DNA of 64,000 nucleotides from Orientallactaga sibirica (GCA_036365145.1 JAEOAD010000024.1:13654501-13718500), one strand, 5' to 3'; numbered from the stretch's first letter, positions 44,701 through 59,552 are shown. The notes: generated by a model from the sequence alone, not told the origin. Translations and numbers: made by a program.

Positions 44701-47700
44701 TAAAAAAGGTGGACGGTCCCTGAGGAATAACACCCAAGGTCGGATTTGGGCCTATACACGCACACATATACACTGACTCTCTCAATGTGTTAGTAGCAAA
44801 TTCTTTCCTTCAATAATCAATTTCATAAAAGTGATTTTACTCTAGCAGTATTTAGACTTTCCACAATCTTAGAAACTAGAAAGGCAAGGCAAATTTAAAT
44901 TCTTATGTAATATTTTGTGAAAAATAAACTTTTATCAATGTTTAGTGAGGAAGAAAGTAAGCACAAGGTATTTTATTTTACACACTTGCCTCTTTGTTTT
45001 CTTCAGTGTCTCCATGAATCCATACTGTAGCTTCTAAGTAGTTTTCCCTGCTAGCTCGGAATGTTCCTTGAAGGTATGAACCAGATTTTATGCCTTGTTG
45101 CAGCTTACTTAAGGGAAGATGCTCCGAAAATATTATTCTCCCACTTTCTATTTCATTCTATGAAATAAGCAAACCAAAAATTTTCTCTCCACATAATGAG
45201 CTATTATAATTACACAAGTTTAAAGAATCCATGTTACAGAATATATAAACAACTTTAAAAATACAGTATTTCTTCTAGACCACTGTTAACTAAAATAACA
45301 AACGACAATGAAGAAAATCTTTCTTTGTGATGTCATTTATGTTAGCCACTAGGCACAAATTCCTCTTGAATAACTAAAAGGTGATGGTACACTCCAGAAA
45401 CTGAATTTTTAAATTTAAATTACATTTAACCAACCATGGGCACCTAGTAACTATATATTAGACAGATCAATCCTGAAAATGGGTTACAAAAATCAAGTCC
45501 AGCTTTCAGCTTTTCACTTCCTTTAAGTTTTATAAAGTAGCTGGTACAAGACAGACAGGAGAAATGTTATAAAGACTATGTATATGTATAATATCATAGG
45601 AAATAAAGATATTTCTATAACATCACCAACCATTTATTTTTTAAAAATATTTATTTCAGAGAGAGAGAGAAAGCAGATAGAGGCAGAAAATGGGCATGCC
45701 AGGGCCGGTAGCCACAGCAAACAAACGCCAGATGCATGCGCCATCTTGTTCATCTGGCTTATGTGGGTACTAGGGAATCAAGCCTGAGTCCTTAGGCTTC
45801 ACATGCAAGTGCCTTAACTACTAAGCAATCTCCTCAGGCACCATTTACTTTTAATACAGCTATAACTGTATCAGGAAATGAGAGAAAAATGTTACTAATG
45901 CTTTGAGTATTGCTCATTCTTCATAACAACGCTATAGTCATTATTGTAAAATATACATACATACGTATGTATGTACATAAAATGACAGTTATCTGTCTCT
46001 GATCTTGCCATTAATAAGTACATGAGTCTTCACAAAGACATTAGTGGTCTTACACATCAATACCATTTCTGAGGATTCCCACCCACTTTCATTACTCTAA
46101 GTTTCTCTTAACCTGCCATAAAAGCTAGATGGCAAAGCATCCTATTGGTTGTCTTCTCTTCATAGAGCTCTTTAGATACCCTTGAAAAGTGGCAGACCTA
46201 CAGAATGAATTTTAGCAGCCATAGAATTCATACAGCCTCTTCCCTATTATTTAATTATTTTCTTATGACTCCCTTCCTTCTTCCCTTAGGCTGTATGTTG
46301 TATGCATTACTGGTCACTCACTATTTCTCTACTGGTACCTATTCATAAATCAGCCCTGGATTCCATTATTTGTTTTCACCAACCAGGGGTACTATAAGTC
46401 AACTCCTTTAACAATGGCATTTCAATCAGGTTCTTAGAGACATTTTTGTTTATAACTCAACTCTATTCCTATTCTAGCTTACTTTCTTACGTTCCATTTT
46501 TTAAAAAATTTGGTGGGTTCGAGAAATGGCTCAGTAGTTAAAGGCACTTGCTTACAAAGTCTGACATTCCAAATTCAGTTCCCCAGTACCCACATAAAAG
46601 CAGAATCACAAAGTGGCACATGCATCTGGAGTCTGTTTGCGGTGGCAAGTGGCTCTGGTGCACCCATTCCCTTTCTCTGATTGCAAATCAATAATTAAAA
46701 AAAATAAAAGTAAAATATGGTAATTGTAAGCCTTATAATCAAAGCCTATTTTAATATTTTGTTTCCACAAACAAGACACACCCCTTCTTCAGACAGACAA
46801 GCAAGACGATCTACAAGTTCAGGATTCGCAGTCAGGCTCTTCACATACTCTTCACCTGAAAAATAAGTTGATTTTTTAACATTCATGTTCTTATTTTATG
46901 TAGAAATAAAAGAACATGGATTATCTTGCTTTGACAGTACATCAGGTAGGGTCTCACTTTAGCCCAGGCTGACCTGGAACCTGGAACTCACTCTGTAATC
47001 CCAGGCTGGCCCATTTAGTGAATTCTTTGCCCTTCCTTTTCAAACCAAGCAATTCTTTCAATGTAGGGTCTCACTCTAGCCCAAGCTGACCTAGAACTCA
47101 CTCTGTAGTCCCAGGCTGGCCTTGAACTCACAGTGATCCTCCTACCTCTGCCTCCCAAGTGCTGAGATTAAAGGTGTATACCACCATGCCCTGCCTGCCT
47201 CTTTGTTAAATGAAACAAAAACAAATCTGCTGATGTGGTCATCCTAAGGAGCAGCAATGGGTACAGTATATACATCAGTTTCATAGCTAAGACAACTGCA
47301 AATGGTGAGGAAAATGAACAGTCATTGATACAATTTCTTTAAGCTTAATTATTAGCTAATTACTAATTAACAAATCAAAAATTATAAAAAAGATCACATG
47401 AAATTATACAGGGCTAAGAAAATAATGCAGTCAAGTGACTACCTAACCAGAAGTTGGTTTACAATTTCTCTATGTATTTGCAAACATGCAGTAATAGCTT
47501 TTACACTTTGACCTACATGTGAAAGCTGGTATTCCTTCTTCTACTGCTTTTTCTTTGTTTTTCCTGTCATTTGTTATAAAGATGACTTGTAGCTGGTTTT
47601 CTGCTGACAGTTTCTTCAAATGTTCATTGTACCATTTTGCTGCTACTCGAATGGCTCTATCGTTTCTGTCATTAGCATTTTCTCCTTGCTCTTGTTCTAC

Positions 47701-49697
47701 ATAGGTTTCTCTAAACGTAAAGAGAAAAACATGAAATAAATACTCAAAAACCAATACGCTGAAAAACTGTTTGTTTTTAACCTGCATTTATAGATTCACA
47801 CCTAAGTGAAAACTACAAGATCCTTCTAGGTAAGTTTCTCACTCTAGCCCAGGCTGGCCTGGAATTCAATCTGTAGTCCCTGACTGGACTTGAACTCACA
47901 GCTATCTTCCTAACTTTGCCTCTTAAGTTCTGGGATTAAAGGTGCTTATAACTAAGTTTTTAAGATGATGTGCTTGGGAATCAAAAATATTAGACTGCAG
48001 AGATGGCTCAATGGTTAAGGCACTTGTTTGCAATACCTGACAGCCCGGGGTTTGATTACCCAGGACTCAGGTAAAGCCAGATGCACAAAATGGCACATGC
48101 ATATTGAGTTTGCAGGGGCTAGAGGCCCTGGTCAACTCATTCTCTCTATCTTTTTGTCTGTGTTTGCAAATAAACAAATAGAAAATGATGTCATCAATGA
48201 AACTATACTGATGATCAGTTTTATTTCACAAAAGGAAAAAATCAAGACTAGAATTTATACTTTAAGTTGGGTCATTAATTATAAGTTTCTTAAGCACAGT
48301 CAATTCCCATTTTCCAAGAGTCTATCATATAACTCTTTTTTTGGCAATATAAGTTCAATTACAGCCTGAGTCAGTTGATGGAGGTTTTAAATGTGACCTC
48401 ACAAATATTCAGGCGACTTTCGTGAATCCACACAGAACAGGAAACTACAGTGTGTCTTTGACAATGTCACAAATTGTTCCTGGGGCTTTTCTCTTAAAAA
48501 TTAGCTAACCCTATGGTGGTGTGTGGTACTTTATGTTTCTTACTTGTGGTGCTCATTAGTGAAGGTGTAGAAATGCTTCTCCTGGTTATTTGTCACATCC
48601 CGGATTCGCTTATATATGGGTGCACTGCGATTTCTCACTTCCTGGAGGACTGTTTGCAGCACAATCACATTCCTGATGACAGGGTCTTCGAGAACATCAA
48701 TCTTAAAAAAAAGAAAAAATTAATCTTTATATTCATTTATAAATTCTGTCAAGCATAAAATTTCTGTCATTTAAAAAAAAAAAAAAAACTGTCCACTAGG
48801 TAAAAGAGTTTATTTTCCTGTGGAAAAAGTGATAATAGTCACTCAACCCTACATGCTTACCAAAAGTATCCGAAAATGGACCAATCACAAAACTTCGAGG
48901 AATTAAAACTATTAATATAAGTAAATACGCTGGCCCATATTTGTTTGGTTCGTAGGCACTTACAAGCTGCCTGGGGGTCGCAATCTGGAGACCACAGAGG
49001 CCCAGGTCCCCGACTCCAGAAACTTAAAATCTAAGGTAGAAGAGACACCAGGTGTTAGAAAATTAACGTGCCTAAAAAACACTCCATGAACTGAAATTAA
49101 AAAAAAAAAAAAAGCCGGGCTTGGTGGTGTACGCCATTAATCCCAGCTCTAGAGAGGCAGACGTAGGGGAATCTGTGAGTTCGAGGCCACCCTGAGACTA
49201 CATACTGAATTCCAGGTCAGCCTGGTTAGAGGGAGACTCACTCTACCTGGGGGGAAAAAAAAGCAAACAACCTAACTAAACTTAGCATAAGATAAAGAAC
49301 CTAAGCCTGGAAAACAGGCTGCAGGGGTCTCGATGGGGGCGGTCTCTCCCTAGCAGCGTACACTCCCAAGGACTTCTCCCTCCCGAGGTCTCGGGTCCCC
49401 CTGTGCCACGCCCCCGCGACGTGGCCCGAGCGCAGAGCCCGCGTTCCCCACCCACGGCAGCCCGCGCACCTGGTGCAGCAGCACGTTGGTGTCGGGCAGC
49501 AGGTAGTGCGGCCGCGGGCACAGGCTGCTCGCCTGGTGCTGGGGCTGCGGCTCGAGCGCCGGCCCCCCGTGCGCCCCGCCGCACGCCGCGCAGCCCGGCG
49601 CCCCGCAGCCGATGTCATCCCGCAGGTAGTGCTCGCGCACGATCTTCATCACGCCGCCCGCGCGCGTCTTCTTTAGGAACGTCTTAGACTTGAGCAT
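28509..49697 (-). CDS. DIS3: DIS3, exosome complex exonuclease RRP44, gene span of coding exons
   Basis: DIS3 is the catalytic subunit of the nuclear RNA exosome. It has 3'-5' exoribonuclease activity in the RNB domain and endonuclease activity in the PIN domain, and acts in rRNA, ncRNA and mRNA processing and decay. Twenty-one exons were placed by splice sites, phase and conserved peptides; joined they give 958 codons, the human length. In order: CR3 cysteines (C31, C36, C39); PIN domain with acidic residues D69, E97, D146 and D177; two cold-shock domains (roughly 220-310 and 360-450); RNB domain with [14 protein letters not shown] (D487, D488) and SPIRRY (R780); S1 domain (about 845-930); and a lysine-rich C-terminus. 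All introns are GT-AG except intron 5, which has a GC donor. No frame break or catalytic change was seen. It is divergent from PIBF1 and convergent with BORA. Confidence 0.97.
29228..29350 (-). CDS. DIS3: DIS3 exon 20, S1 domain
   Basis: Encodes [20 protein letters not shown] through [19 protein letters not shown]. Acceptor TTTTAG, donor CAG|GTGAGA; 41 codons. Confidence 0.95.
29658..29800 (+). repeat. B1-like SINE
   Basis: Forward copy 'ggccaggtgtggtggcgcaa' to 'gagaccctaccttgaaaaac', in DIS3 intron 19 (antisense to DIS3). Confidence 0.88.
29992..30140 (-). repeat. B1-like SINE
   Basis: Reverse copy; with the forward copy at 29658 it makes an inverted pair about 200 bp apart inside DIS3 intron 19. 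Confidence 0.87.
30248..30406 (-). CDS. DIS3: DIS3 exon 19, S1 domain
   Basis: Encodes [20 protein letters not shown] through [18 protein letters not shown] to YDDE. This is the first half of the S1 RNA-binding domain. Acceptor TTACAG, donor GAG|GTACAG. Confidence 0.96.
30524..30692 (-). CDS. DIS3: DIS3 exon 18
   Basis: Encodes [20 protein letters not shown] through [20 protein letters not shown], the end of the RNB domain. Acceptor ATGTAG, donor CAG|GTATCT; phase 2 to 0. Confidence 0.95.
30770..30951 (-). repeat. B2-like SINE
   Basis: Reverse copy ending 'aagccatctctccaacccc', 46 bp left of DIS3 exon 17. Confidence 0.87.
30998..31212 (-). CDS. DIS3: DIS3 exon 17, RNB domain with SPIRRY
   Basis: Encodes [20 protein letters not shown] through [17 protein letters not shown]780 falls at the end of this exon and the next Arg codon is split by the intron. 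R780 is a recurrent myeloma mutation site in human DIS3. Acceptor TCACAG, donor AAG|GTATTT. Confidence 0.96.
32380..32536 (-). CDS. DIS3: DIS3 exon 16
   Basis: Encodes [20 protein letters not shown] through [18 protein letters not shown] in the RNB domain. Acceptor TGACAG, donor AAG|GTACAG; phase 2 to 0. Confidence 0.95.
33257..33343 (-). CDS. DIS3: DIS3 exon 15
   Basis: Encodes [20 protein letters not shown] and IDLQTKEL. Acceptor TTCAG, donor AAG|GTATAC; phase 2 to 2. Confidence 0.94.
34960..35132 (-). repeat. B1-like SINE
   Basis: Reverse copy with a T-rich head and 'catgcaccaccatgcctggg'. Confidence 0.87.
35512..35639 (-). CDS. DIS3: DIS3 exon 14
   Basis: Encodes [20 protein letters not shown] through [20 protein letters not shown]. 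Acceptor CCTAG, donor GGG|GTATGC; phase 0 to 2. Confidence 0.94.
35683..35731. repeat. (AAAG)n microsatellite
   Basis: About a dozen AAAG units, a pure polypurine strand, immediately upstream (in DIS3 sense) of the exon 14 acceptor region. Confidence 0.96.
36328..36528 (+). repeat. B2-like SINE
   Basis: 'ggggctgaagagatggctta' to 'ctctctctctcaaataaata'. Confidence 0.88.
36890..37007 (+). repeat. B1-like SINE, shortened
   Basis: 'ggtcaggcatggtggcacat' to 'agcgagacaatacctc' and an A-tail of about 17. Confidence 0.82.
37077..37161 (-). CDS. DIS3: DIS3 exon 13
   Basis: Encodes [20 protein letters not shown] and TKSIINSK. Acceptor CCACAG, donor AAG|GTTAGT; phase 2 to 0. Confidence 0.94.
37246..37310 (-). 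CDS. DIS3: DIS3 exon 12
   Basis: A 65-base exon encoding [20 protein letters not shown], then Asp and a split Arg codon. Acceptor TGCAG, donor CAG|GTATTT, phase 0 to 2. The RSNV residues differ from the human KCDV as I recall it. Confidence 0.92.
37388..37685. repeat. Inverted pair of B1-like SINEs
   Basis: Forward copy 37388-37535 and reverse copy about 37550-37685, tail to tail with 15-20 bp between them. Confidence 0.85.
37733..37925 (+). repeat. B2-like SINE
   Basis: 'agggctggaggtggctcagt' to the A-rich tail after 'actctcatccaaataa'. Confidence 0.83.
38150..38320 (+). repeat. B1-like SINE, shortened, with (CAAA)-type tail
   Basis: 'gctgcatatggtggcacact' to 'gtgaaaccctaccttg', then a CAAA-rich tail. 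Confidence 0.78.
38717..38818 (-). CDS. DIS3: DIS3 exon 11, RNB domain
   Basis: Encodes [20 protein letters not shown] and [14 protein letters not shown], 34 codons, a hallmark RNB block. Acceptor TTTAAG, donor AAG|GTAATT. Confidence 0.96.
38942..39058 (-). CDS. DIS3: DIS3 exon 10, RNB catalytic core
   Basis: Encodes [20 protein letters not shown] and [19 protein letters not shown]. The DIDD aspartates are the Mg2+-binding RNase II active-site residues, with D487 and D488 at the human numbers. Acceptor TTTAG, donor GAG|GTGTGT. Confidence 0.96.
39546..39736 (-). repeat. B2-like SINE
   Basis: Reverse copy ending 'tgagccatctctccagtcc'. Confidence 0.83.
39757..39869 (-). repeat. B2-like SINE, truncated by a later insertion
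   Basis: Reverse copy that stops at 'atgtgcatctggcttaac', where the next element begins. Confidence 0.8.
39883..40147 (-). repeat. B2-like SINE, long subfamily, with target-site duplication
   Basis: Reverse copy carrying the 'tcaagtgcagcattgcgccc' insert. It is flanked by ACATGTAGTTTTT at 39870-39882 and 40148-40160. Unlike related copies, it lacks the internal 'ctggagattggaacc' duplication. Confidence 0.9.
40165..40353 (-). repeat. B2-like SINE
   Basis: Reverse copy ending 'taagccatctctccagccca'; third in a row here. Confidence 0.88.
40384..40530 (+). repeat. B1-like SINE
   Basis: 'cagccacgagtggtgacaca' to 'gctagagtgtgatcctacct'. Confidence 0.82.
40588..40668 (+). repeat. ID-like element
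   Basis: 'gggatatagttcagtgagag' and 'cttagttcaatccccagtac' follow the ID pattern. Confidence 0.65.
40673..40880 (+). repeat. B2-like SINE
   Basis: 'gggactggagagatggctta' to 'aaaagcataaataataaata', about 60 bp from DIS3 exon 9. Confidence 0.87.
40939..41085 (-). CDS. DIS3: DIS3 exon 9
   Basis: Encodes [20 protein letters not shown] through [10 protein letters not shown], 49 codons. Acceptor TTTTAG, donor AAG|GTCAGT. Confidence 0.95.
41514..41651 (-). CDS. DIS3: DIS3 exon 8
   Basis: Encodes [20 protein letters not shown] through [16 protein letters not shown], 46 codons. Acceptor CTATAG, donor AAT|GTAAGC. Confidence 0.95.
41856..41969 (-). CDS. DIS3: DIS3 exon 7
   Basis: Encodes [20 protein letters not shown] then [18 protein letters not shown], the start of the second cold-shock domain. 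Acceptor TTGAAG, donor GAG|GTAAGA; 38 codons in phase 0. Confidence 0.95.
42132..42515 (+). repeat. B1-like SINE interrupted by a B2-like SINE
   Basis: The B1 (from 42132) breaks at 'aagactttacctca' (about 42269). A B2-like copy fills 42270-42490, and the B1 end 'aagactacctcgaaaaa' resumes at about 42497. Confidence 0.85.
42516..43147 (-). other. DIS3: DIS3 intron 6, repeat-free part
   Basis: About 630 bp of AT-rich unique sequence next to the candidate 91-bp exon; nothing else is visible. Confidence 0.5.
43148..43238 (-). other. DIS3: Candidate DIS3 poison exon (91 bp)
   Basis: On the minus strand a 91-base segment has a good acceptor (GTTTTCAG) and a strong donor (GTT|GTAAGT), between exon 6 and exon 7. 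Both flanking exons are phase 0 and join directly in the family protein. Including this segment would give Ile and then TAA immediately. One other frame stays open for 30 codons. Function is not established. Confidence 0.35.
43306..43470 (-). CDS. DIS3: DIS3 exon 6
   Basis: Encodes [20 protein letters not shown] through the acidic [18 protein letters not shown], 55 codons, phase 0 to 0. Acceptor AAACAG, donor ATG|GTATGT. The acidic loop is slightly shorter than the human one as I recall it. Confidence 0.94.
43966..44035 (+). repeat. ID-like element, degenerate
   Basis: 'gctggggatacagcttaatc' and 'acgaggacttgtgttctac'. Confidence 0.55.
44043..44375 (+). repeat. B3-like SINE
   Basis: 'ctacggagttggctcagttg', 'ctggctgtggtggcgcccat', 'cccctggggatcactgccta' and a CA-rich tail, all in B3 order. 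Confidence 0.75.
44380..44780 (+). repeat. Second B3-like SINE, split by a B2-like SINE
   Basis: B3 interior at 44380-44520 and its tail at 44702-44780 surround a forward B2-like copy (44521-44701). The insertion is bracketed by AAAAAGGTGGAC at 44507-44518 and a matching copy at about 44703-44714. Confidence 0.82.
44990..45157 (-). CDS. DIS3: DIS3 exon 5, followed by a GC donor
   Basis: Encodes [20 protein letters not shown] through [14 protein letters not shown], 56 codons in phase 0, in the first cold-shock domain. The 3' splice donor reads GAG|GCAAGT (first intron bases at 44989-44988), a GC donor with otherwise perfect consensus. The next exon resumes exactly at [10 protein letters not shown]. 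Confidence 0.94.
45640..45842 (-). repeat. B2-like SINE
   Basis: Reverse copy with 'cagagagagagagaaagcag' and 'aactactaagcaatctcctc'. Confidence 0.84.
46516..46710 (+). repeat. B2-like SINE
   Basis: 'gttcgagaaatggctcagta' to 'ctttctctgattgcaaatc'. Confidence 0.82.
46782..46855 (-). CDS. DIS3: DIS3 exon 4
   Basis: A 74-base exon encoding [20 protein letters not shown] and LSEEG, the linker from PIN to the first cold-shock domain. Acceptor TTCAG, donor GGG|GTGTGT, phase 1 to 0. Confidence 0.92.
46943..47190 (-). repeat. B1-like SINEs, one partial and one full
   Basis: Partial reverse copy 46943-47010, then a fuller reverse copy 47060-47190 ending 'ataccaccatgccctgcc'. Confidence 0.78.
47517..47710 (-). 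CDS. DIS3: DIS3 exon 3
   Basis: Encodes [20 protein letters not shown] through [11 protein letters not shown] to GIPAFT. D146 (RNDR) and D177 (TNDR) of the PIN endonuclease site are both present. Acceptor TTTAG, donor CAT|GTAGGT; phase 2 to 1. Confidence 0.95.
47830..47945 (-). repeat. B1-like SINE, diverged
   Basis: 'gtttctcactctagcccagg' to 'gttctgggattaaaggtgct', about 120 bp right of DIS3 exon 3. Confidence 0.78.
47995..48190 (+). repeat. B2-like SINE
   Basis: 'gactgcagagatggctcaat' to 'tgtttgcaaataaacaaata'. Confidence 0.84.
48544..48701 (-). CDS. DIS3: DIS3 exon 2
   Basis: Encodes [20 protein letters not shown], then [20 protein letters not shown] and FTNEHH. E97 of the PIN active site lies in LQTVLQE. 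Acceptor TTTAAG, donor CAA|GTAAGA; phase 0 to 2. Confidence 0.95.
49115..49262 (+). repeat. B1-like SINE at the edge of the CpG island
   Basis: 'gccgggcttggtggtgtacg' to 'gagactcactctacctgg'. Confidence 0.86.
49470..49697 (-). CDS. DIS3: DIS3 exon 1
   Basis: Starts [20 protein letters not shown] at 49697 and ends [11 protein letters not shown] with donor CAG|GTGCGC. The 76 codons hold the CR3 cysteines and PIN-domain D69. This start is chosen because it matches the family. An upstream in-frame ATG at 49805 would add 36 residues that do not look like family sequence. Confidence 0.95.
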
Positions 49698-49935
49698 GTC
49701 GCCGGGCGGTGTGGAACGGCGGCCCCGAGCCGAATCCCGACCGCTTCGGAGTTCTCTCGGAGAAAACACGGCGCGAGGGGGACCCGGGAGTAGAAGTCTC
49801 ACCACAGTGCCACTCCGGAGTACTAAACACGCACATCTCGCGGGAAGACGCCGACGGCAGCGCGGATTGGTTCGCGAGCCAGGCGCGAGATTTCCGTTTC
49901 CGCCCGCAAGCAGTCTGGGCGGGGCTTGCTAATGA

Positions 49936-49954
49936 ACTACAGTTCCCAGCATGC
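49936..49954 (+). promoter_or_regulatory. ZNF143 (SBS-type) binding motif
   Basis: ACTACAGTTCCCAGCATGC differs by only one base from the well-known ACTACAATTCCCAGCATGC core bound by ZNF143/THAP11. The motif is enriched in bidirectional housekeeping promoters and sits midway between the two genes here. Confidence 0.8.
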
Positions 49955-50039
49955 ATCACCCTCCCGCGACTCAGAACCCCCGAGGACCGACTGGCTTCCG
50001 GGCGGGGCGTGGGCACGTGCGCACCGGCACTTCTTTGGC

Positions 50040-50099
50040 TTTCTCTGGGTGGTTGTCTTGGTGACCGCTGCTAACGGTTCAGGGACCGGGGGTCCCTAG
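50040..50099 (+). other. PIBF1: PIBF1 exon 1, 5' untranslated
   Basis: A good donor, CTAG|GTGAGG, occurs at 50099/50100 just right of the promoter elements, and the coding start lies in the next exon. The left edge is a guess. Confidence 0.5.
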
Positions 50100-50591
50100 G
50101 TGAGGGGCTGCAGCCCGAGAGGCCGATCGGAGAAGTTGTAGGTTCCTCGACGTGGGTGAGGCGGGCTGCGCTGTCCCTGGCGCCTGGGAGGTAGTTTCCA
50201 GCCGTCCGTGTTCCCCTTCCTTCCCACGCGCGACACAGAACGGTAACTAACATGCAACGTGCAACCGCCAGGCGCGGACTCCCCGGGTCTCGGTTTGTGA
50301 TCTCACCTGTCTTTACCCTCTTCCCTTCAAAATGAAGAAAAAGGAGAGAAAGGAGGCCTATCCTTACCATATTCTTCCTGCCCCTCCTCGCACCTCTTCC
50401 CTCACCATTCTGTATAGAAAAATCTAAATGTGCAAACACCGTTGTACCGTGAAATATTTAAACAAAGGAGGGGCAAAAATTCTAGTGAAAAGCTACGACG
50501 TTCGATTTAGAGAATAATCGAGTTTCTCTTCTCCCTTCTTTGTTTTCATTCCGTGATCTAGATAGTTATTAAAAACATTTGGGGGATGGGG

Positions 50592-50775
50592 CGGTTGGAG
50601 AAATGGTTTAGTGGTTAAGGCGCTTGCCTGCCAAGCCAAAGGACCGAGGTTTGATTCCCCAGGACTCATCATATGCATCTGGAGTTCGTTTGCAGGGCTG
50701 AAGGCCCTGGCATGCCTATTTTCTCTCCCTCAAATAAATAAAATAACAAAAAAGAAAAAAAACAAAACAAAACAC
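50592..50775 (+). repeat. B2-like SINE
   Basis: 'cggttggagaaatggtttag' to 'ctctccctcaaataaataaa', with an A-rich tail. Confidence 0.87.
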
Positions 50776-51408
50776 TTTCCTGTTAAACGGTTTAAAAGAT
50801 CTTCAGTGATGCCTCATTGTCTGAAGAATATCTAAACACATGACATATTTAACTGTTTCACTGTTTAAAGGTGTGCATGGGCGTGTGCATTGTACACTAT
50901 GGGAGTGAGTAGGGAAAGGGATCACTGGCTTCACAGAGGTTTCTTTTAAAGCTAGACTGCCAGGCTCTTCTGTTCTTATCTTCATCTCTTCCACTTCTGC
51001 ACAGACTTTAATACCTATATCGTTTCCTTTTTACCTTATCTGTTCAAATCCTTAACCCTGACCGTATCAGCAGTCTTTTTTTCTCACTGAGTTTGTGTCT
51101 GTTAGTTTTACTATATGCACTCTTGAGTACTAATGGGCTTTAAACCTTGATCTTGTTCATTTATTTGTTTCCTTCAAAAAGATTCTTGCCCCAAGATTTT
51201 GTTTTTATTTCATCCAACACCCAAGTTTGTCTTAGAATTTAATGAATGTGTATTTGAATTTGAGCAATAATGTACTGTACTAATTTGGCTTAGATTTGAG
51301 ATCCTCCAAATTACTTAAGTGTTTAACATATCTGTAGTATCTCATTTCTGCACTCGATTCTTTGTGGTAGCATTTGACCATATGTTGATGTTTCTTCCTG
51401 ATCTACAG
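50776..51408 (+). other. PIBF1: PIBF1 intron 1, right part
   Basis: Unique AT-rich sequence between a B2-like SINE and exon 2; no further feature seen. Confidence 0.5.
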
Positions 51409-51432
51409 AAGATTGACCCATAAAAACAAACG

Positions 51433-58512
<7,080 letters not shown>

Positions 58513-58689
58513 GTTCGTATGGTTTCTGCTTCTGTTGGGAAGAAGTGCCAACTTTTCCATAAGGGGTGTTCCAAGATTTGTGGTAAGGAACATAAGAGTG
58601 GTAGGAAAATGGTCTAAGGCCTGTGGCTACTGCCATTCTTCATGAACAGTAAGCGGGATGTGAAATTGGGGGTCACCATCTCAAAAGTT

Positions 58690-58900
58690 GGCAAGAGGAC
58701 AGGAGAGATTTCTCAGTGGTTAAGGCACTTGCCTGCAAAACCTAATGACCCAGGTTTTATTACCCAGTACCCCCATCATGCCAGATGAACAAAGTGGCAC
58801 ATGCATCTGGAGTTTGTTTGCAGTGGCTGAAGGCCCTGACATGCCTGTTCTCTTTCTCTCTCTCTTTGTCTCTCTGTAGTAATTAATTAATTAATTAAAA
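58690..58900 (+). repeat. B2-like SINE
   Basis: 'ggacaggagagatttctcag' to 'taattaattaattaatta'. Confidence 0.86.
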
Positions 58901-59481
58901 CAGTTGGCAAGATATGTCTGTGGTTTGACCTATAACCTGTAGTTTAGCATTTGTTACTGTAACTGATTTTCATAACTAGCTGCTTTGGAAATCACAAAAT
59001 GAGCTCTATCTGGACATTCCTGTGTAATAGCTCGGGTAAGGTATATGCACACAAGGCTTAATTTAACAAATTCTCTACCAGGACTCAGATAGGAACTGAG
59101 AAGTATAGGTCAGCATATACCAGAAGCTCACTTAAACAGGTGCCATTTGTAGGAAGAAAGAGGATATTTTTGATTTTTCACTTGAGTGTCTCATAAGTTC
59201 TGATTTGCCTGGGACAGTCCTCATTTCTCTTTCTCTTGATGTGTTAATAGTATCCAATACATTGTCAGAAGTGTCCTAGTCCAGTTGATGAACTCTGTGG
59301 TCATGGTACTTACAGAACTTCATTTCTAGGAAGGTACACTAAGCATCTTGTTTGATAATTCCATTGACCAGTATCTCAGTATGCTGTTATGAGCTTATAG
59401 TCTGCCAAGTAAAAAAAATAGTGGTAGATGGCTTTGTCATACTTTGTAATACTTAAAACTGGGGTATCTGTTTTCTCCAAG

Positions 59482-59552
59482 GATTCTCTCAATATAGAAG
59501 AAAACCAACGTTACAGTTTACAAATAGAATCTCCTGCAATTCTTCATCGTGG
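59482..59552 (+). other. PIBF1: Candidate PIBF1 cassette exon (71 bp)
   Basis: A 71-base segment is flanked by a pyrimidine-rich acceptor (TTTTCTCCAAG) and a good donor (TGG|GTAAGC). It is open in the frame that follows exon 5 (DSLNIEENQRYSLQIESPAI then LHR). I do not recognise this peptide from human PIBF1. Its length is not a multiple of three, so inclusion would shift the phase. It may be an alternative exon or chance. Confidence 0.35.

Larger units (their letters stand above)
49330..50120. promoter_or_regulatory. CpG-island bidirectional promoter between DIS3 and PIBF1
   Basis: About 0.8 kb of CpG-dense DNA spans DIS3 exon 1, the ~350 bp between the genes, and PIBF1 exon 1. Visible sites: inverted CCAAT at 49866-49870; Sp1 GGGCGGGGC at 49917-49925 and 50000-50008; a ZNF143/SBS-type motif at 49936-49954; an ETS core CTTCCGG at 49995-50001; and an E-box CACGTG at 50014-50019. 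There is no TATA box. The layout is that of a housekeeping head-to-head promoter. Confidence 0.8.

Noticed and set aside
49403..49687. Long plus-strand reading frames rich in Arg, Pro and Ala opposite DIS3 exon 1
   Set aside because: They are antisense shadows of a G+C-rich coding exon, with no start context or family resemblance.
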